From: Heligmosomoides polygyrus polygyrus
Taxonomy: Eukaryota > Nematoda > Chromadorea > Rhabditida > Heligmosomidae
Direction: 5' to 3'
DNA: 64,000 nucleotides
Assembly (NCBI GenBank): GCA_947396885.1
Contig: OX377203.1
Location: 1,674,001-1,738,000 of the forward strand
The translations under genes were made by a program, and so were the position numbers. Of the stretch, positions 45,776 through 56,065 are shown piece by piece (position 1 is the stretch's first letter; each line of letters opens with the position of its first letter). A model generated the notes under the pieces. That model had not been told where the DNA came from, made no database searches, and was given only the letters and a program-made list of their open reading frames with translations.

Positions 45776-45812
45776 CAAGGCTCCGAAGAAAGCAACGACG
45801 GTGAAACATCAG
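45776..45812 (+). ncRNA. Hammerhead-like motif copy
   Basis: Reads ggctccgaagaaagcaacga then cggtgaaacatcagc: GAAAC is kept but the cleavage triplet is ATC and stem II is weak. Probably a decayed copy. Confidence 0.4.
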
Positions 45813-45861
45813 CAGTGATGAAGTTGATGGCAATCTTGCCGACGGCTGGACCTAACCTATC

Positions 45862-46002
45862 TTAGCCCTAGTTTACACTTGTGCCGCGGCGCGGCGCGGC
45901 ACGATGGCCGTGATAGATATCGACCGGGTGGCGCGAAAAATCGATATCTACGGCGATCGTGGTGCCGCGCCGCGTTGCGGCACAATTATAAACTAGGGCT
46001 TA
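45862..46002. repeat. Harbinger-like MITE (GCCCTAGTTTA ends)
   Basis: Element 45865-45999 with TTA on both sides and inverted ends gccctagtttacacttgtgc and its complement. Closely related to 26933-27073 in ends and interior. Confidence 0.78.
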
Positions 46003-46149
46003 TAGAGTCACTAAGTGTGGACGTAATAGTTGTTAAAGGCCGAACTTTGAGAAGCCTGTTCACATTTGGCAAGAACCATATTTTATTCAGAGAACCATCA
46101 TTTTTGAAAAACCGAAATTCCCCCTCAACAACGGCTTATTTATACCTGA

Positions 46150-46600
46150 CGAGATTACTCAGGCAAAAATCGGTTAGTTACCAAGCATGAAAGGGTTTGA
46201 AAAAGATTTACTGCTCGGTTTGAAACCCTGCCGTGTCTCAGACACTAAGTTGGTTAGTAAGGCCCCGTTTATACTTCGTCGCGGCGCGACGCGATGGCCA
46301 CGCAATGAAGCCAAATTGATCGATCTCGTCGCGCGATCAATGTGGCCACAATACGTGGCGTCGCGTCGCTCGGCGTCGAAGTATAAACGGGCCATAACCG
46401 ACCAGGAAAGGGTTTCGAACTGAGCACTGTGCAACAGCAACACGTGCTGCGAGGGGCGTGGCCGCCTTTCGTGCTGGATTTCAAACCCTTTCATGGTCGG
46501 TTACTAACCAACTTAGTGTCTGAGACACGTCAGCGTTTCAAACCGAGCAGTAAATCCGTTTCAAACTCTTTCATGCTCGATTACTAACCGACTTTTGTCT
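46150..46600. repeat. Foldback element split by a Harbinger-like MITE
   Basis: Arms 46180-46260 and 46485-46590 are reverse complements (gcatgaaagggtttgaaa, agacactaagttggttagta). The MITE 46261-46394 sits in the left arm with TAA on both sides (46258-46260 and 46395-46397) and is nearly identical to the element at 241-374. The MITE is therefore the younger insertion. Confidence 0.75.
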
Positions 46601-47086
46601 GGGTATGAAAGTCGACGGGCGTGACACCCCCTGCACGAGTCGTCGTGTCGCTTGCAAAGTATAAACGAACCCTAACAGACTGAAATTAATGCACAAACAT
46701 TGCCCGAGACCCAAAAACCTTCGAAATTTTTGGACTTATTTGAGTTATACTCCTCACTAAGTAACTTATAGAAGAATCTATAGACTGAAGGACTACCTCG
46801 TAGAACAAGGCAAAACCTCAAAGTGTATTTTAACAGTAAAGGAAGAGATACCTGCCATTCCACTCAATGCTACCGAAAGGCATGCAATGCAACAACGCTA
46901 CGGCAGCAATTCACAAGCCACTCTAATACCCAATCCTCATGGTCGTCAGGAATGTGGACACTACACAGTTATTAGGCTCCTAGACCCCATCCTCGCCCTA
47001 AATCCAACAATCGATAAGAGCACAGTCATGGTGTTGTTGCCAAAAACCTACGCATTCGTAGGTCACCGTCTCCTTCTTCCCCGCAG

Positions 47087-50000
47087 CTATGTGTCCTTCT
47101 CGATGACAGTGGGCAAGAGGCTGTAGCCGGCGGCTCCCACTCCGACCGTTGACGACAATATGACACTCTTCCCGTGGAAGTCGTAGTAGAGCGTTGAGTG
47201 AAAGGCGATATTGGACAGCACGATACAGTACTCAGCCAACGCGAACATCGTGTACACTCCCGGCTCACAGTAGGTGTTATGTCGCCAGTAGAGATACATG
47301 GCCAAGACCATTGATATGATCGAGCCAGCACAGGCGAGGATTTTGTACTCGTAGGAGCGCTCTCCCTGAATGTAGATCACTGTTTATACCACTTTTACGT
47401 TACAATCGATACTCTTTAAATTAAATTTGATATTTTTTCAAAACAAATTGGCTGCCACCAAACTAGACACTTTTCAAACCAAACTAGACAATTATCAAAT
47501 CAAATTGTACAATTTTCGGACATATCCTAGTCGAGGGAGGAGGTCACATAACTAAAAAGTATGTAGCTAATCAATTTGAGACTTACCGAGCGGCTCATAC
47601 AGAACAACATAGGATTAACTAGAAAAATTCACGAAAAAACGAAAAAAATACAATTGTTTTCGCTGTGGTTGTAAGCAGGCAAAGTTATGTGCCCTCCTCA
47701 CCATGTTAGATCCTGGTTATAACATGTCAGGCGGTGACCAGCACGCGGCGTGCCTCCATTGCATCACTCCTTGCCCACCTAGACGGTTGTAAAACCGCGG
47801 CGACTTAATTTTTTCTGTTTGTTCGTTCGCTTTTTGTTTCTTTTAGGTTCCATTTCGTTCTCTAGGAATCGCTCTGTAAGTCTCAATTCATTTAGCTACA
47901 AACTTTTCAGTTATGTGCCTCCACCCCCGACTAAGATAGATCCCAATTTTCAATTCATATTGGACTCTCTCCAAGCTCGAAGCCGGAACGAGCTTCCATT
48001 AGAATAGAGACCCTCCGAAACGGTACGAATAATTTCTTGTTCAAGGAACATTTAGTATTTCTTTTGAATTTTTAAAATTCACCTGCCTTTTTAAAGTTTA
48101 AAAAATGGAAATGGAATGTATTCAGGTTCCTTTCAAAGCGCAGGCAGATAGTAGCCACTTAGCGTACTAAAAAAAGAGATCACGCCATGCACTCGACTAG
48201 ATCGTCGCGATTTTTATTGTTGATAGCAGAAATTCTGTGTAGAATAACAGAACGGTAAACCGTTCAGCAAGAGCAGCTATATGAACACACATATCCTCAC
48301 ATCGCTATTTCAAGCAAGTCAGTTTTTACATTATCAACCAAATAAAAAACGCGGCGACCTAAACGACGACATGGCGCGATCTCTTCTTTTAGTACACTGA
48401 ATGACTTGAGCCTTCATGCGCTTTAAAACGAATTTTAATCAGTTATTTCTCATTGAAAAATAAAAAAATTAAAATTTAAAATTTCAGAAAATTTCAGTGC
48501 GTTCACTTTTTTGGGGAGGTGAAATATAAAATTTCAAAACAGGTCACACTTTTCCTGGAACTAAAAGTTTTTCTAACGGTTCGGAGAGTCGCTACTTTAC
48601 TGTGGAAAAAGTTCATTTTGATTTGTAAGACATTCCGACTTATTTCAAAAGCGTCAAGCTTAGAAGAGTGACCAGTTTAACTTGAAAAGTGTTCAATTTG
48701 ACGTGAAAATGGTATACCTGCTATTGCTCAATGAGCAAGATAGCCACTCACCAAGGTTGTCGCTCTCCTTCGCCCTGAGTAGTGGAATAACGTCGTGCTT
48801 AGCAACATATACGTTGTTGCCGTCATAGCGAATCCAATGAAGGACAGTTTGTGAAGCACTGAAATCATCCGCTCATAGAATTTCAAGAAGTAGAAGGTTC
48901 AGGTGTCCTTACCATGACTTTCAACTGAAGAGATCGCTGTTAGTCCTAACAGGAACATGTTCTCCATCACATTCAATGCGCACGCGAGATGACATAGAAG
49001 TCTAAACGATCGTGCTCCCGAAAGAGGTCTCAGCGGCGAGAACAGAAGATAGTTCCTAAAAGCAAGTGTATCGCAATAGGAAGCAATGGCAAAAAGGTCC
49101 GCAAATTACAAGCGGAGTCAAACAACAAAAAAACGAAAAATAGGTCTGCAGACGAGGTCATAGTAAATATGTCGATGACCAATTTCATGTTTCTCCTGTC
49201 AATTCCGCCACCAATTCACCGACCCCGGTAGGACTCAGGCTTGGTTGGCCTAGACGGTAATTGAATCCTAAGTCTTTATTTGCAGGGTTCCTGCCGTTCA
49301 TCTCGCGACCTAGACTATCCCTAGACTATAAAACAACAAAAACCAGAAATTCAAATAGGAAAAAGGTCAGCGCAAAATAGCTTCAGAGGGACGGGGGGGG
49401 GGGGGGAGGGCATTAGATACCATTTTAACGTCGAGCTGGACACTTTTCGAACCAAATTTGACATTTTTCAAATCAAACTGGATACTTTTCACGTCAAACT
49501 GGACACTCTTCTAAGCTGGCCTATGAACTTTGAAATCAAACTGAACGTCTTCTAAATTGAGACGAGCTTCTTCAGGTTAAACTACGGACTCTTCCAGATG
49601 GTTAGAATATTTTTTGTTCAAGGAAGACTCAGAATAACTTTTTTGATTTTTTTTACTTCAGCTGCTGAATGAGTGAAATAATTTTATAACATTTTTATTT
49701 TTTAAGGGAAAATAAGAAATGAAATTTTGTGTTAAGGCGCAGCGAGGCAGCAATCATGTCCTGTATTAAGGGACTGGATCGCGCCATGCACTCAAAAATG
49801 TTTATTTGATCGATAGTGTAAATACTGCTTACATGCAGCAAGAAAGTGAGGATATGTGTGTTTTTTACAAGTGTTTGTGCTTCACCGCTTGCAGGTATGA
49901 AACTGCATGCAAACGGCAATTTTGCTATCAATCAAATGAAAATCGCAAAGTTTCGGATGGTGGCCCGGCGCAACCTTTGTTTGGTAACATAAAATGGCTG

Positions 50001-51640
50001 CCTTCCAGTTTTAATTCATTGTCTTTCCTCAAAAGATAAAATTTTTATACAATTTCAAACTATGCGTTCTCTTATTGGGAAGTAAATTAAAACTTCAAAG
50101 AAAGTTACGCTAAAAACAAAAAATTATTCTGACCATCATGGAGAGTCTTTAGTTAACCTGTAAAAAGCTCGTCTCAATTTGGAGGACGTTTAATTTGGAA
50201 TTCCAAGTTCATAGGCCAGCTTAGAAGAGTGCCCAATTTGACGTGAAAAGTGCTCCAATTTGATTTGAGAAATGTCCAATTCGGTTTGAAGTGTCGAATT
50301 CGACGTGAAAATGGTATATAATCAGTGGTCATGCAACTTGTCAAAAAGCAAATGAATATTTATTTATTTACTTGTACATGTATGACAACACGCGACAAAA
50401 AATACAATTAGCGGTAAAACACAAGACAGATAAGACTGTGTAAGCAAACATAGAAGAAACGGCAAATTATCGAGTCTTGAAATAACTATCAACGAGCTAC
50501 TTATATTGGTTTCACGAGGATGGCAAAGCATGCTTTTTGGAAAACATCAAGAATTCAGTCCTAAAATCCTTTGGTAAAAAAAGGAGGCGCAAACACAGCT
50601 TTTGGCCATAGCATAATGAATGTTAGCTGCCCCTTGTGGTAGAATGGTGGACAGTGTAGAGCTAACTGGAAGCGCAACCCTTTCAGTCATCATCTTGAAA
50701 ACGATAATTAAATCGTTTCGCAAGCAAGCGATTCCAGCTTGAATATTTTATTACTACCAGGCGCTGATGTCCCCCAGAAGTGATCTAACGCGCGCCAGAA
50801 CGCGTGTACAGCACACAGCACACAAACAGTGCATAAAATGTGTGACTCCGCGCAGCACCACATTCCATAGCGAATGGTTTGGACTTGCCTACCATCTCCT
50901 CTTACTCTTATCTTCTCTTCCTCACCCCTTATTGTATGCTACCGTATACTAAAGATGCATACAAGTCACAGTACACAGGAATATGCAGAACTCGTATGAT
51001 TCATCAGCTGAGAATTAGCTAACCCACAGCTTGATATGTGTATGGTTCTCTAGACGCGATAATGTAGACAAAATGAAACTCAGAAGGAACACACCTAACA
51101 GCAAAAGCGACGAATAGACGTGGTCCACCATGTACCGCAATAAACATCCGCCATATGTACACCTCTGGAGCATAGGTAGACACGGCCGCGGAAATCGATG
51201 GCAACCTGCCAAATGTTAACCTTTAAAAGTTGCAGGGGCACAATATAAAAGTATCCTTAACGACCAGTGGGGCATGGTTCAAGCTTCAGTTGCATTCAGA
51301 GGGCTACGACGATGAAACGAAAGCCGCAAGTGATAACTCTGTCTCTATGAAACAATTTTCGTGGTCCTATGGTCACCGTAAAGAGAAAGAACAAACTTAC
51401 GTACGAAGAAAATATAATAATATTCCAAGTAAAAAGCGGCCCTCTTGAATTCCAAATAATCTCAAGCAAATCAAAGACATACCAATTTTCCACTCCACAG
51501 TGTGTCCTTGTTGCCTCTTCGAAGTGCAGGATGATGGAGAATAAGACGCATATAACCAGCGCTGATAACGGGAGACCAGCTACGATGAACACGAACAGTC
51601 GGAATGGCAGTGACAGGACATCATCATCGCCATATGCCAT
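47087..51640 (-). CDS. PGAP2: Post-GPI attachment to proteins factor 2, five exons
   Basis: Exons on the minus strand: 51640-51483, 51205-51095, 49055-48913, 48858-48752 and 47365-47087. Junctions are gt/ag with phases 2, 2, 1 and 0 all matching; the product is 265 aa, the usual size. Family landmarks: a first membrane segment at about residues 15-40, A-T-R-T-H-C, the L-P-S-I-S-A-A block after the first junction, W-R-M-F-I-A-V-H-G-G-P-R-L, the C-A-L-N-V-M-E-N block, and the C-terminal Y-W-R-H-N-T-Y-C-E-P-G-V-Y. PGAP2 is a multi-pass Golgi/ER protein needed for fatty-acid remodelling of GPI anchors. I start at ATG 51640 because an in-frame extension uses only a TTG; a ggtcag at about 51653-51658 could be the splice acceptor in front of it. 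Intron 2 (2.0 kb) and intron 4 (1.4 kb) hold foldback elements. Complete and apparently intact. Confidence 0.93.
47385..48718. repeat. Foldback family A element split by a family D element
   Basis: Begins near 47390 with ataccacttttacgttacaa and ends near 48717 with 'gacgtgaaaatggtat'. It is interrupted at 47519-47950 by a family D foldback (ends tatcctagtcgagggagg and its complement, one copy of the 65-bp unit at about 47690-47760). So D inserted after A. Intron 4 of PGAP2. Confidence 0.65.
49412..50325. repeat. Foldback family A, reference copy
   Basis: Arms of about 300 bp, from 49414 (taccattttaacgtcgagct) and back from 50322 (complement of gacgtgaaaatggtat), are reverse complements. They repeat ggacacttttcacgtcaaa-type sequence several times. 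The centre, about 300 bp, is unique. A G run sits just outside at 49395-49408. Intron 2 of PGAP2. Confidence 0.75.
50340..50700 (-). repeat. Possible LINE 3' end fragment
   Basis: An AT-rich stretch with aatatttatttatttacttg at one end resembles in style the LINE-like piece at 61480-61910, and short minus-strand coding-like segments are broken by stops. Weak. The remaining intron to 51094 shows nothing else. Confidence 0.25.
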
Positions 51641-52124
51641 AGCAAGAAGACTACTATAACTGACCAATTTCGGCTATAAACTCAAGACGAGCAGGGAAAC
51701 GGAACGCGGTACGTAGAGTTACTAGATAGTGCAAAGCAAGGGAATAAAAGCGTTACTGTTAAAGATCAGAAAGCAACTTTTAAAAAGATTTGAGACAAAA
51801 TGAACACTAAATGCTAGCCGGTAGAAAAGAACGACGTTACACCCATCACACTGAGAGCGGTTCAAATTCGAACCATGTCAACTAAAATATAACCTTTGAG
51901 CCATCCAAAGTTGTAGCACACATGTCAAAAAATAGTGGAGCGCTAATTTGCGTAGTTAATAGCCCCACTAAGTTTCATCTACAAGGTGAAAAGAAGCATA
52001 ATGCATGGCGCATCCAACAATGTCTGTACCACCTTAGCCGTTTCTTAGAAATAACTACTATAAAAACCAACCGATGAATGGAGTCATCGGCCTTAGAGGA
52101 TAAAACTAGACAACAGACCGGCAA

Positions 52125-52395
52125 AGGCGCGTGTAGCGCAGTTGGACGAGGTGCTGGCTATCGCGAGCAACCGATACCCGGTTTCTGGTTCGGATTTCCC
52201 GCCCAGACCAACCAAACCCTTCATCCCTCCAGAATCGGTGAATTGGTAGCAGGCTTTTCTGGGAAGGATAAAGCGCTGACGTGTTCATCGGCTGGCCACC
52301 GCAAGTCATTGTATGGCCAAATACGCATTCAACTCGCCTCCACGACGAATACGTAGCGTTATTCAAGAAGGGATTGAGTAACGCCGTCCTTTACC
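52125..52395 (+). repeat. tRNA-derived SINE, family A, near full length
   Basis: All landmarks present from tgtagcgcagttggacgagg to 'gagtaacgccgtcctttacc'. Between PGAP2 and mrpl-16. Confidence 0.78.
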
Positions 52396-52432
52396 CTTTT
52401 CATCTTTTAACCACGGTACAATATGGCTGGAT

Positions 52433-52715
52433 AAAGGATAAGGGATAAAAACGGTACTATTCAATAAGTTTTCGGATGCGCCAGGCATTTCACTTCTATG
52501 GGATTTCGCGGAGGTAACTTGAATACGTAATTGGCTTATACAATGACCTGCAATGACCAACCAATGAACGAGTCAGTGCTTTATCATTTCCAGACAAGTC
52601 TGGTCAAATCACCGAGATCGGATGGATGGAAGGCTCGGTTGGCCTCTGCTGGATTCGAACCATGAACATCAATTCTGATCGCGCACTACAACTGGCGCCT
52701 TATCCGACTGCGGCG
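52433..52715 (-). repeat. tRNA-derived SINE, family A (minus strand)
   Basis: Complement of the tail at 52433-52500 and of the head at about 52690-52715. Together with the previous copy it forms a head-out inverted pair. 52715-53259 has no recognised gene besides a 117-codon frame that begins inside the SINE. Confidence 0.65.
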
Positions 52716-53259
52716 CGAACAATGAAAGAGAGTGCATGGCCCATCTCAGGGGCACTGATACTAACCATCACACCGTCATCGTTCACTCAAGAGAAGGAAA
52801 TATGGACTAGAAAGCGCTACAGTGCAACCCCCAAGCACGAAAGGAAAGGATATACAAGCACCACAGAAGAACTTAGCTTTCCCAAGAGCTCTCAAGCATT
52901 CAAACCCGTCAAAATCATTGAAAACAAGCTGGAAGAGCCTCGAATTAGCAACAAATCGTTGGTCTTCACAAACCACTAGACATGACGGACAGCAGTGAGG
53001 CACGCCACGTTGGTTAGATCTTTATCCGTGTCGGATACTACACACTCGGCGGGTGTCTGCGTAATCAGATGGTGCGAGAAAACGACGTCCATCCCATTCA
53101 GTTTCGTAGTGATATGGATGGATCCGAACCATCAGTAGACCAACAACAACATATTGTTGTAGAAATCCTTCATTGCACACTGACACTACAAACAAAGCGC
53201 CACTATCTGCTATATAACTATGAACAATCGAAAAATAACAACGGAGTAGCCGCCTCAGA

Positions 53260-54376
53260 TCACCGATAACGGCCCTTCCACTCTATGTCGTACTGCGATA
53301 ACCAACTACAACAATTCTGCATATTATACTTTATAAGACGATCCCAGTTGAACGGATTCTGATTGTGTTCGGCTATTTCCCTTTCGGCCGCTCGTCGTTC
53401 CGCAAGCAGCTCCTCACTCACGAACTCCACTGGAAACGAGAATCGCTCGCACAGATACAGCAGGAACGATTTCGCCTAAAACAATGCATTCGTAGCTGAA
53501 CGGTCGCCTAAAACACATGCAAATTTCATATTTCTCCACATTACTTCTCAAGGGGCGCGTTGAGCGCAGTCGGAGGAGGCGCCGGCTGTCGCCTGCACCC
53601 TATACCAGGTTCCTGGTTCGGATTTCCCGCCCAGGCCAACGAAGCCTTCCATCCCTCCGGGATCGGTGAATTGGTACCAGACTTGTCTGGGAAGGATAAA
53701 GCGCTGACTTTTTCATCGGTTGGCCACCGAAGTCATTGTACGGTCAAATACTCCACGACATCTCGTAGAAGTAGAATGCGTGGCGCATCCCGAAGACGAT
53801 TGAATAACGCCGTCCTTTACCCTTCACACTTCTTTAAGCTGCAATCGGCTATGGCTTGCAACGAAACGGTTGCAAGCCTGAAGCCGGATTCATCAACGAC
53901 TAACCTGCGGGTATAGCGGGTACAGGAGATACCTACGATGAAGCCTGCGCTCCTGCCTCTTACCTTATCTCTACCTGACTGTGATCTTATCTCTGTCCCT
54001 TATACCGCGCATACCACTGTTGATGAATCCGGCCCAGTTCCTCTTTTCCGACTTTTTTTTTTCTGATTACTAGCTTTCGGTTAAAGTTTTGGAGTTCCTT
54101 TCAAATCGAACGAACCTCAATCTCCGTGATATGGCCTCCAACCTCCAGGATAATCCTCTTCGCCTTTACAGGCGTAACATAGTGTTGAATGCTTCCTTTG
54201 CCACCACCAAGTCGAGTTCCTGCAGAGCAATGGGATATCAAAAAACGAGAATTTATTTAAGACAAAACCAAGCGAATGTGGTCCCCACCTTGAGCTTTCT
54301 TCGTTCTCGGCAACCATGGAGGATCAACACGCCATATGGCAAACTGGCGATTGAGCAGATTTTTGTTGACGCGCTC
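53260..54376 (-). CDS. mrpl-16: Mitochondrial ribosomal protein L16, C-terminal exons (partial)
   Basis: Exons on the minus strand: 54376-54289, 54219-54116 and 53475-53260, with gt/ag junctions and phases 1 and 0 that match; TGA at 53262-53260. They encode the last 135 residues or so. Landmarks: [11 protein letters not shown], the invariant [18 protein letters not shown] of bL16/uL16 proteins, I-L-E-V-G-G-H, and the mitochondrial tail N-Q-N-P-F-N-W-D-R with S-Q-Y-D. The protein is part of the large subunit near the peptidyl-transferase centre. The N-terminal exons (mitochondrial leader and first half of the fold) were not found, up to 64000. The gtag acceptor at 54377 shows an intron follows; that intron holds the mariner/gypsy nest. 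A family A SINE (53550-53825) and a MITE lie in the small introns. Confidence 0.88.
53550..53825 (+). repeat. tRNA-derived SINE, family A
   Basis: Head ttgagcgcagtcggaggagg to tail 'gaataacgccgtcctttacc'. It lies in the last intron of mrpl-16, opposite to the gene. Confidence 0.8.
53874..54030. repeat. MITE with GCCGGATTCATCAAC ends
   Basis: Inverted ends gccggattcatcaac and gttgatgaatccggc bound a 157-bp element. Related at the ends to 19930-20287. In the same mrpl-16 intron as the SINE. Confidence 0.75.
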
Positions 54377-54777
54377 CTACAAAGCAAATGGGTTCGATTA
54401 TAATGTATCAAGGACGGCACGAGTGGAAATGACTCCTATTTCCATTGAAGGACTATGTAGCACTTCAAAAAAGAAATACGAGATATGGCAGCCAAGCTAC
54501 CATAACTATTTACTATTTAGTTCATATTTATCATAATTTATTTTATATTAATATCATTATTTCCTTTATATTTTGATTTGTTTATTTACTTCATGTTAAA
54601 CAACATGCATAGATGTATTAGGTTGGTGCATAAGTTCTCGGACATTTGATCCCTCCTGAATTGAAAGCGCATTTTCCCGCCTGATTTCTGACATGTATCA
54701 ACGCGTAAATGATCGATCGATAGAGAAAGGAAAGGGCTGCAAAACTGTTCCTAACATTTACTTCTGCGTTGTTAACG

Positions 54778-55762
54778 TCAGCTATTATGGCTAAGCAATT
54801 CATCCCAACTGAGACGCATATTCGGCACGTCATGTTATTCCTGCATCAGTCTGACCTCAATGTCAACGAATCGTATCGTCGCCTGAAGGATGTTTACAGC
54901 GAGAGTGCTCCTGCTCGAAGTACTGTGTACCAGTGGTTCTCGAAGTTTGCAGTTGGTGAATTCTCCGTTGAAGGTAATGAACGGGAAGGGCGCCCGATGA
55001 CACTGGATTTGGATGGCCTCCGAAGCAGAGTGGAAGCGGACCCATACCAAACCACTCGCGAACAATCAAGCACTCTTGGTGTTCGTCACTCAACAGCCGT
55101 TCGAGGATTGAAGTCGACTGGCAAGGTGCAACAATTGGGTCGCTGGGTACCTCACGACTTGACACAACATGACATGGATCGCAGAGCCGATATCGCTCTG
55201 TCTCTCCTTACCCTCAGACGTACCACGGATGGCTGGACAACCTTGTCACCGGGGATGAGAAGTGGATACTCTACTCTAATTATCACCGGCGTGCACAGTG
55301 GGTGACGCAACTGGAGAGGCAGAGGACGTTCCGAAACCCGACCTTCACGTGAAAGAGGTGATGCTATGCATTTGGTGGGGCGTTCTTGGCATAGAATACT
55401 GGGAGCTGCTGGACGAAGGGATAACAGTGACGGCAGAGGTTTATGTCAACCAACTGAGGAAGTTGAGGGCCCACCTTCAAGCCACACGAGGAGAGCAAGT
55501 GAAGGTGTATTTTCAACACGACAACGCTAGACCGCATACTGCTAGAGCGACGGCGGCTGAGTTGGCGGACTACGGATGGACCGTTCTTCCACATCCACCT
55601 TACTCACCAGATCTCGCTCCTTCTGATTATCATTTGCTTTCAAGCCTTCAACGCTATTTGGACGGCCGGCAATTTAGGAACCGAGAGGATGTCAAGGAGG
55701 CACTGCTCACATCTTTCGCATCACAAGCGGCCACGTTTTGGAGAAAAGGCATCCATGACTAA
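54778..55762 (+). pseudogene. Mariner transposase, frameshifted
   Basis: Starts at ATG 54787 (the frame is open from 54769). The first frame encodes the N-terminal HTH DNA-binding half (S-T-V-Y-Q-W-F-S-K-F and following). Near 55190-55232 the reading shifts to a second frame containing the V-T-G-D-E-K-W motif with the first catalytic Asp (codon at 55254), and near 55296-55330 to a third frame with F-Q-H-D-N-A-R-P-H-T-A and S-P-D-L-A-P-S-D-Y-H, holding the other two Asp residues of the DD34D triad. At least two frameshifts break it, so the copy is inactive. The frame stops at TAA 55760; the gypsy element inserted 30 bp further on, in the 3' untranslated part. Confidence 0.88.
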
Positions 55763-55787
55763 CCAGCACGTTGGCGAAAGACAATTG

Positions 55788-55792
55788 ATGTA
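55788..55792. repeat. Target-site duplication of the gypsy element
   Basis: ATGTA at 55788-55792 is repeated at 61333-61337, directly outside the two LTRs, as expected for a Ty3/gypsy integration. Confidence 0.85.
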
Positions 55793-55967
55793 TGTTAGGG
55801 GCGGCTGGAGGAGAGGTGCAGAAGGACAGCTGGACGAGCGGAGCAACCAGGAATGAAGAGAGCGAGGATAAGGATAAGAAGAAGATTGTGTGATCTCTCC
55901 TCCTATATAAACAGGTTATGTCAGGAAAAAACAGTTCACCCTACTCTGTGCTCCTCAGCCACTAACT
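55793..55967 (+). repeat. 5' LTR of gypsy element
   Basis: 175 bp, starting TGTTAGGGGCGG and ending CACTAACT. Differs from the 3' LTR (176 bp) by one inserted base in an A run near 55926. Contains a TATATAA box at 55904-55910. The terminal base before the PBS is T, so the ends are not perfectly inverted. Confidence 0.92.
55904..55910 (+). promoter_or_regulatory. TATA box in the 5' LTR
   Basis: TATATAA about 60 bp before the LTR end, the likely RNA polymerase II promoter of the element. The same box is in the 3' LTR at 61268-61274. Confidence 0.6.
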
Positions 55968-55984
55968 GGCGATCAGGGCGAACC
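55967..55984 (+). promoter_or_regulatory. Primer-binding site of gypsy element
   Basis: TGGCGATCAGGGCGAACC at the LTR boundary, TGG pairing with the CCA end of a tRNA. I cannot say which tRNA. Confidence 0.5.
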
Positions 55985-56065
55985 GACAACTGTCAGAAGA
56001 GTCGAAGCAGTCGTCGTCTACGAGCAGCAAAGGAAGCAGACTGATCACCTGCAGAAGTGCCGCAG

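Noticed and set aside
54117..54317. 66-codon minus-strand frame across mrpl-16 exons
   Set aside because: It reads through an intron in the wrong frame; the two real exons are joined by a normal gt/ag intron.
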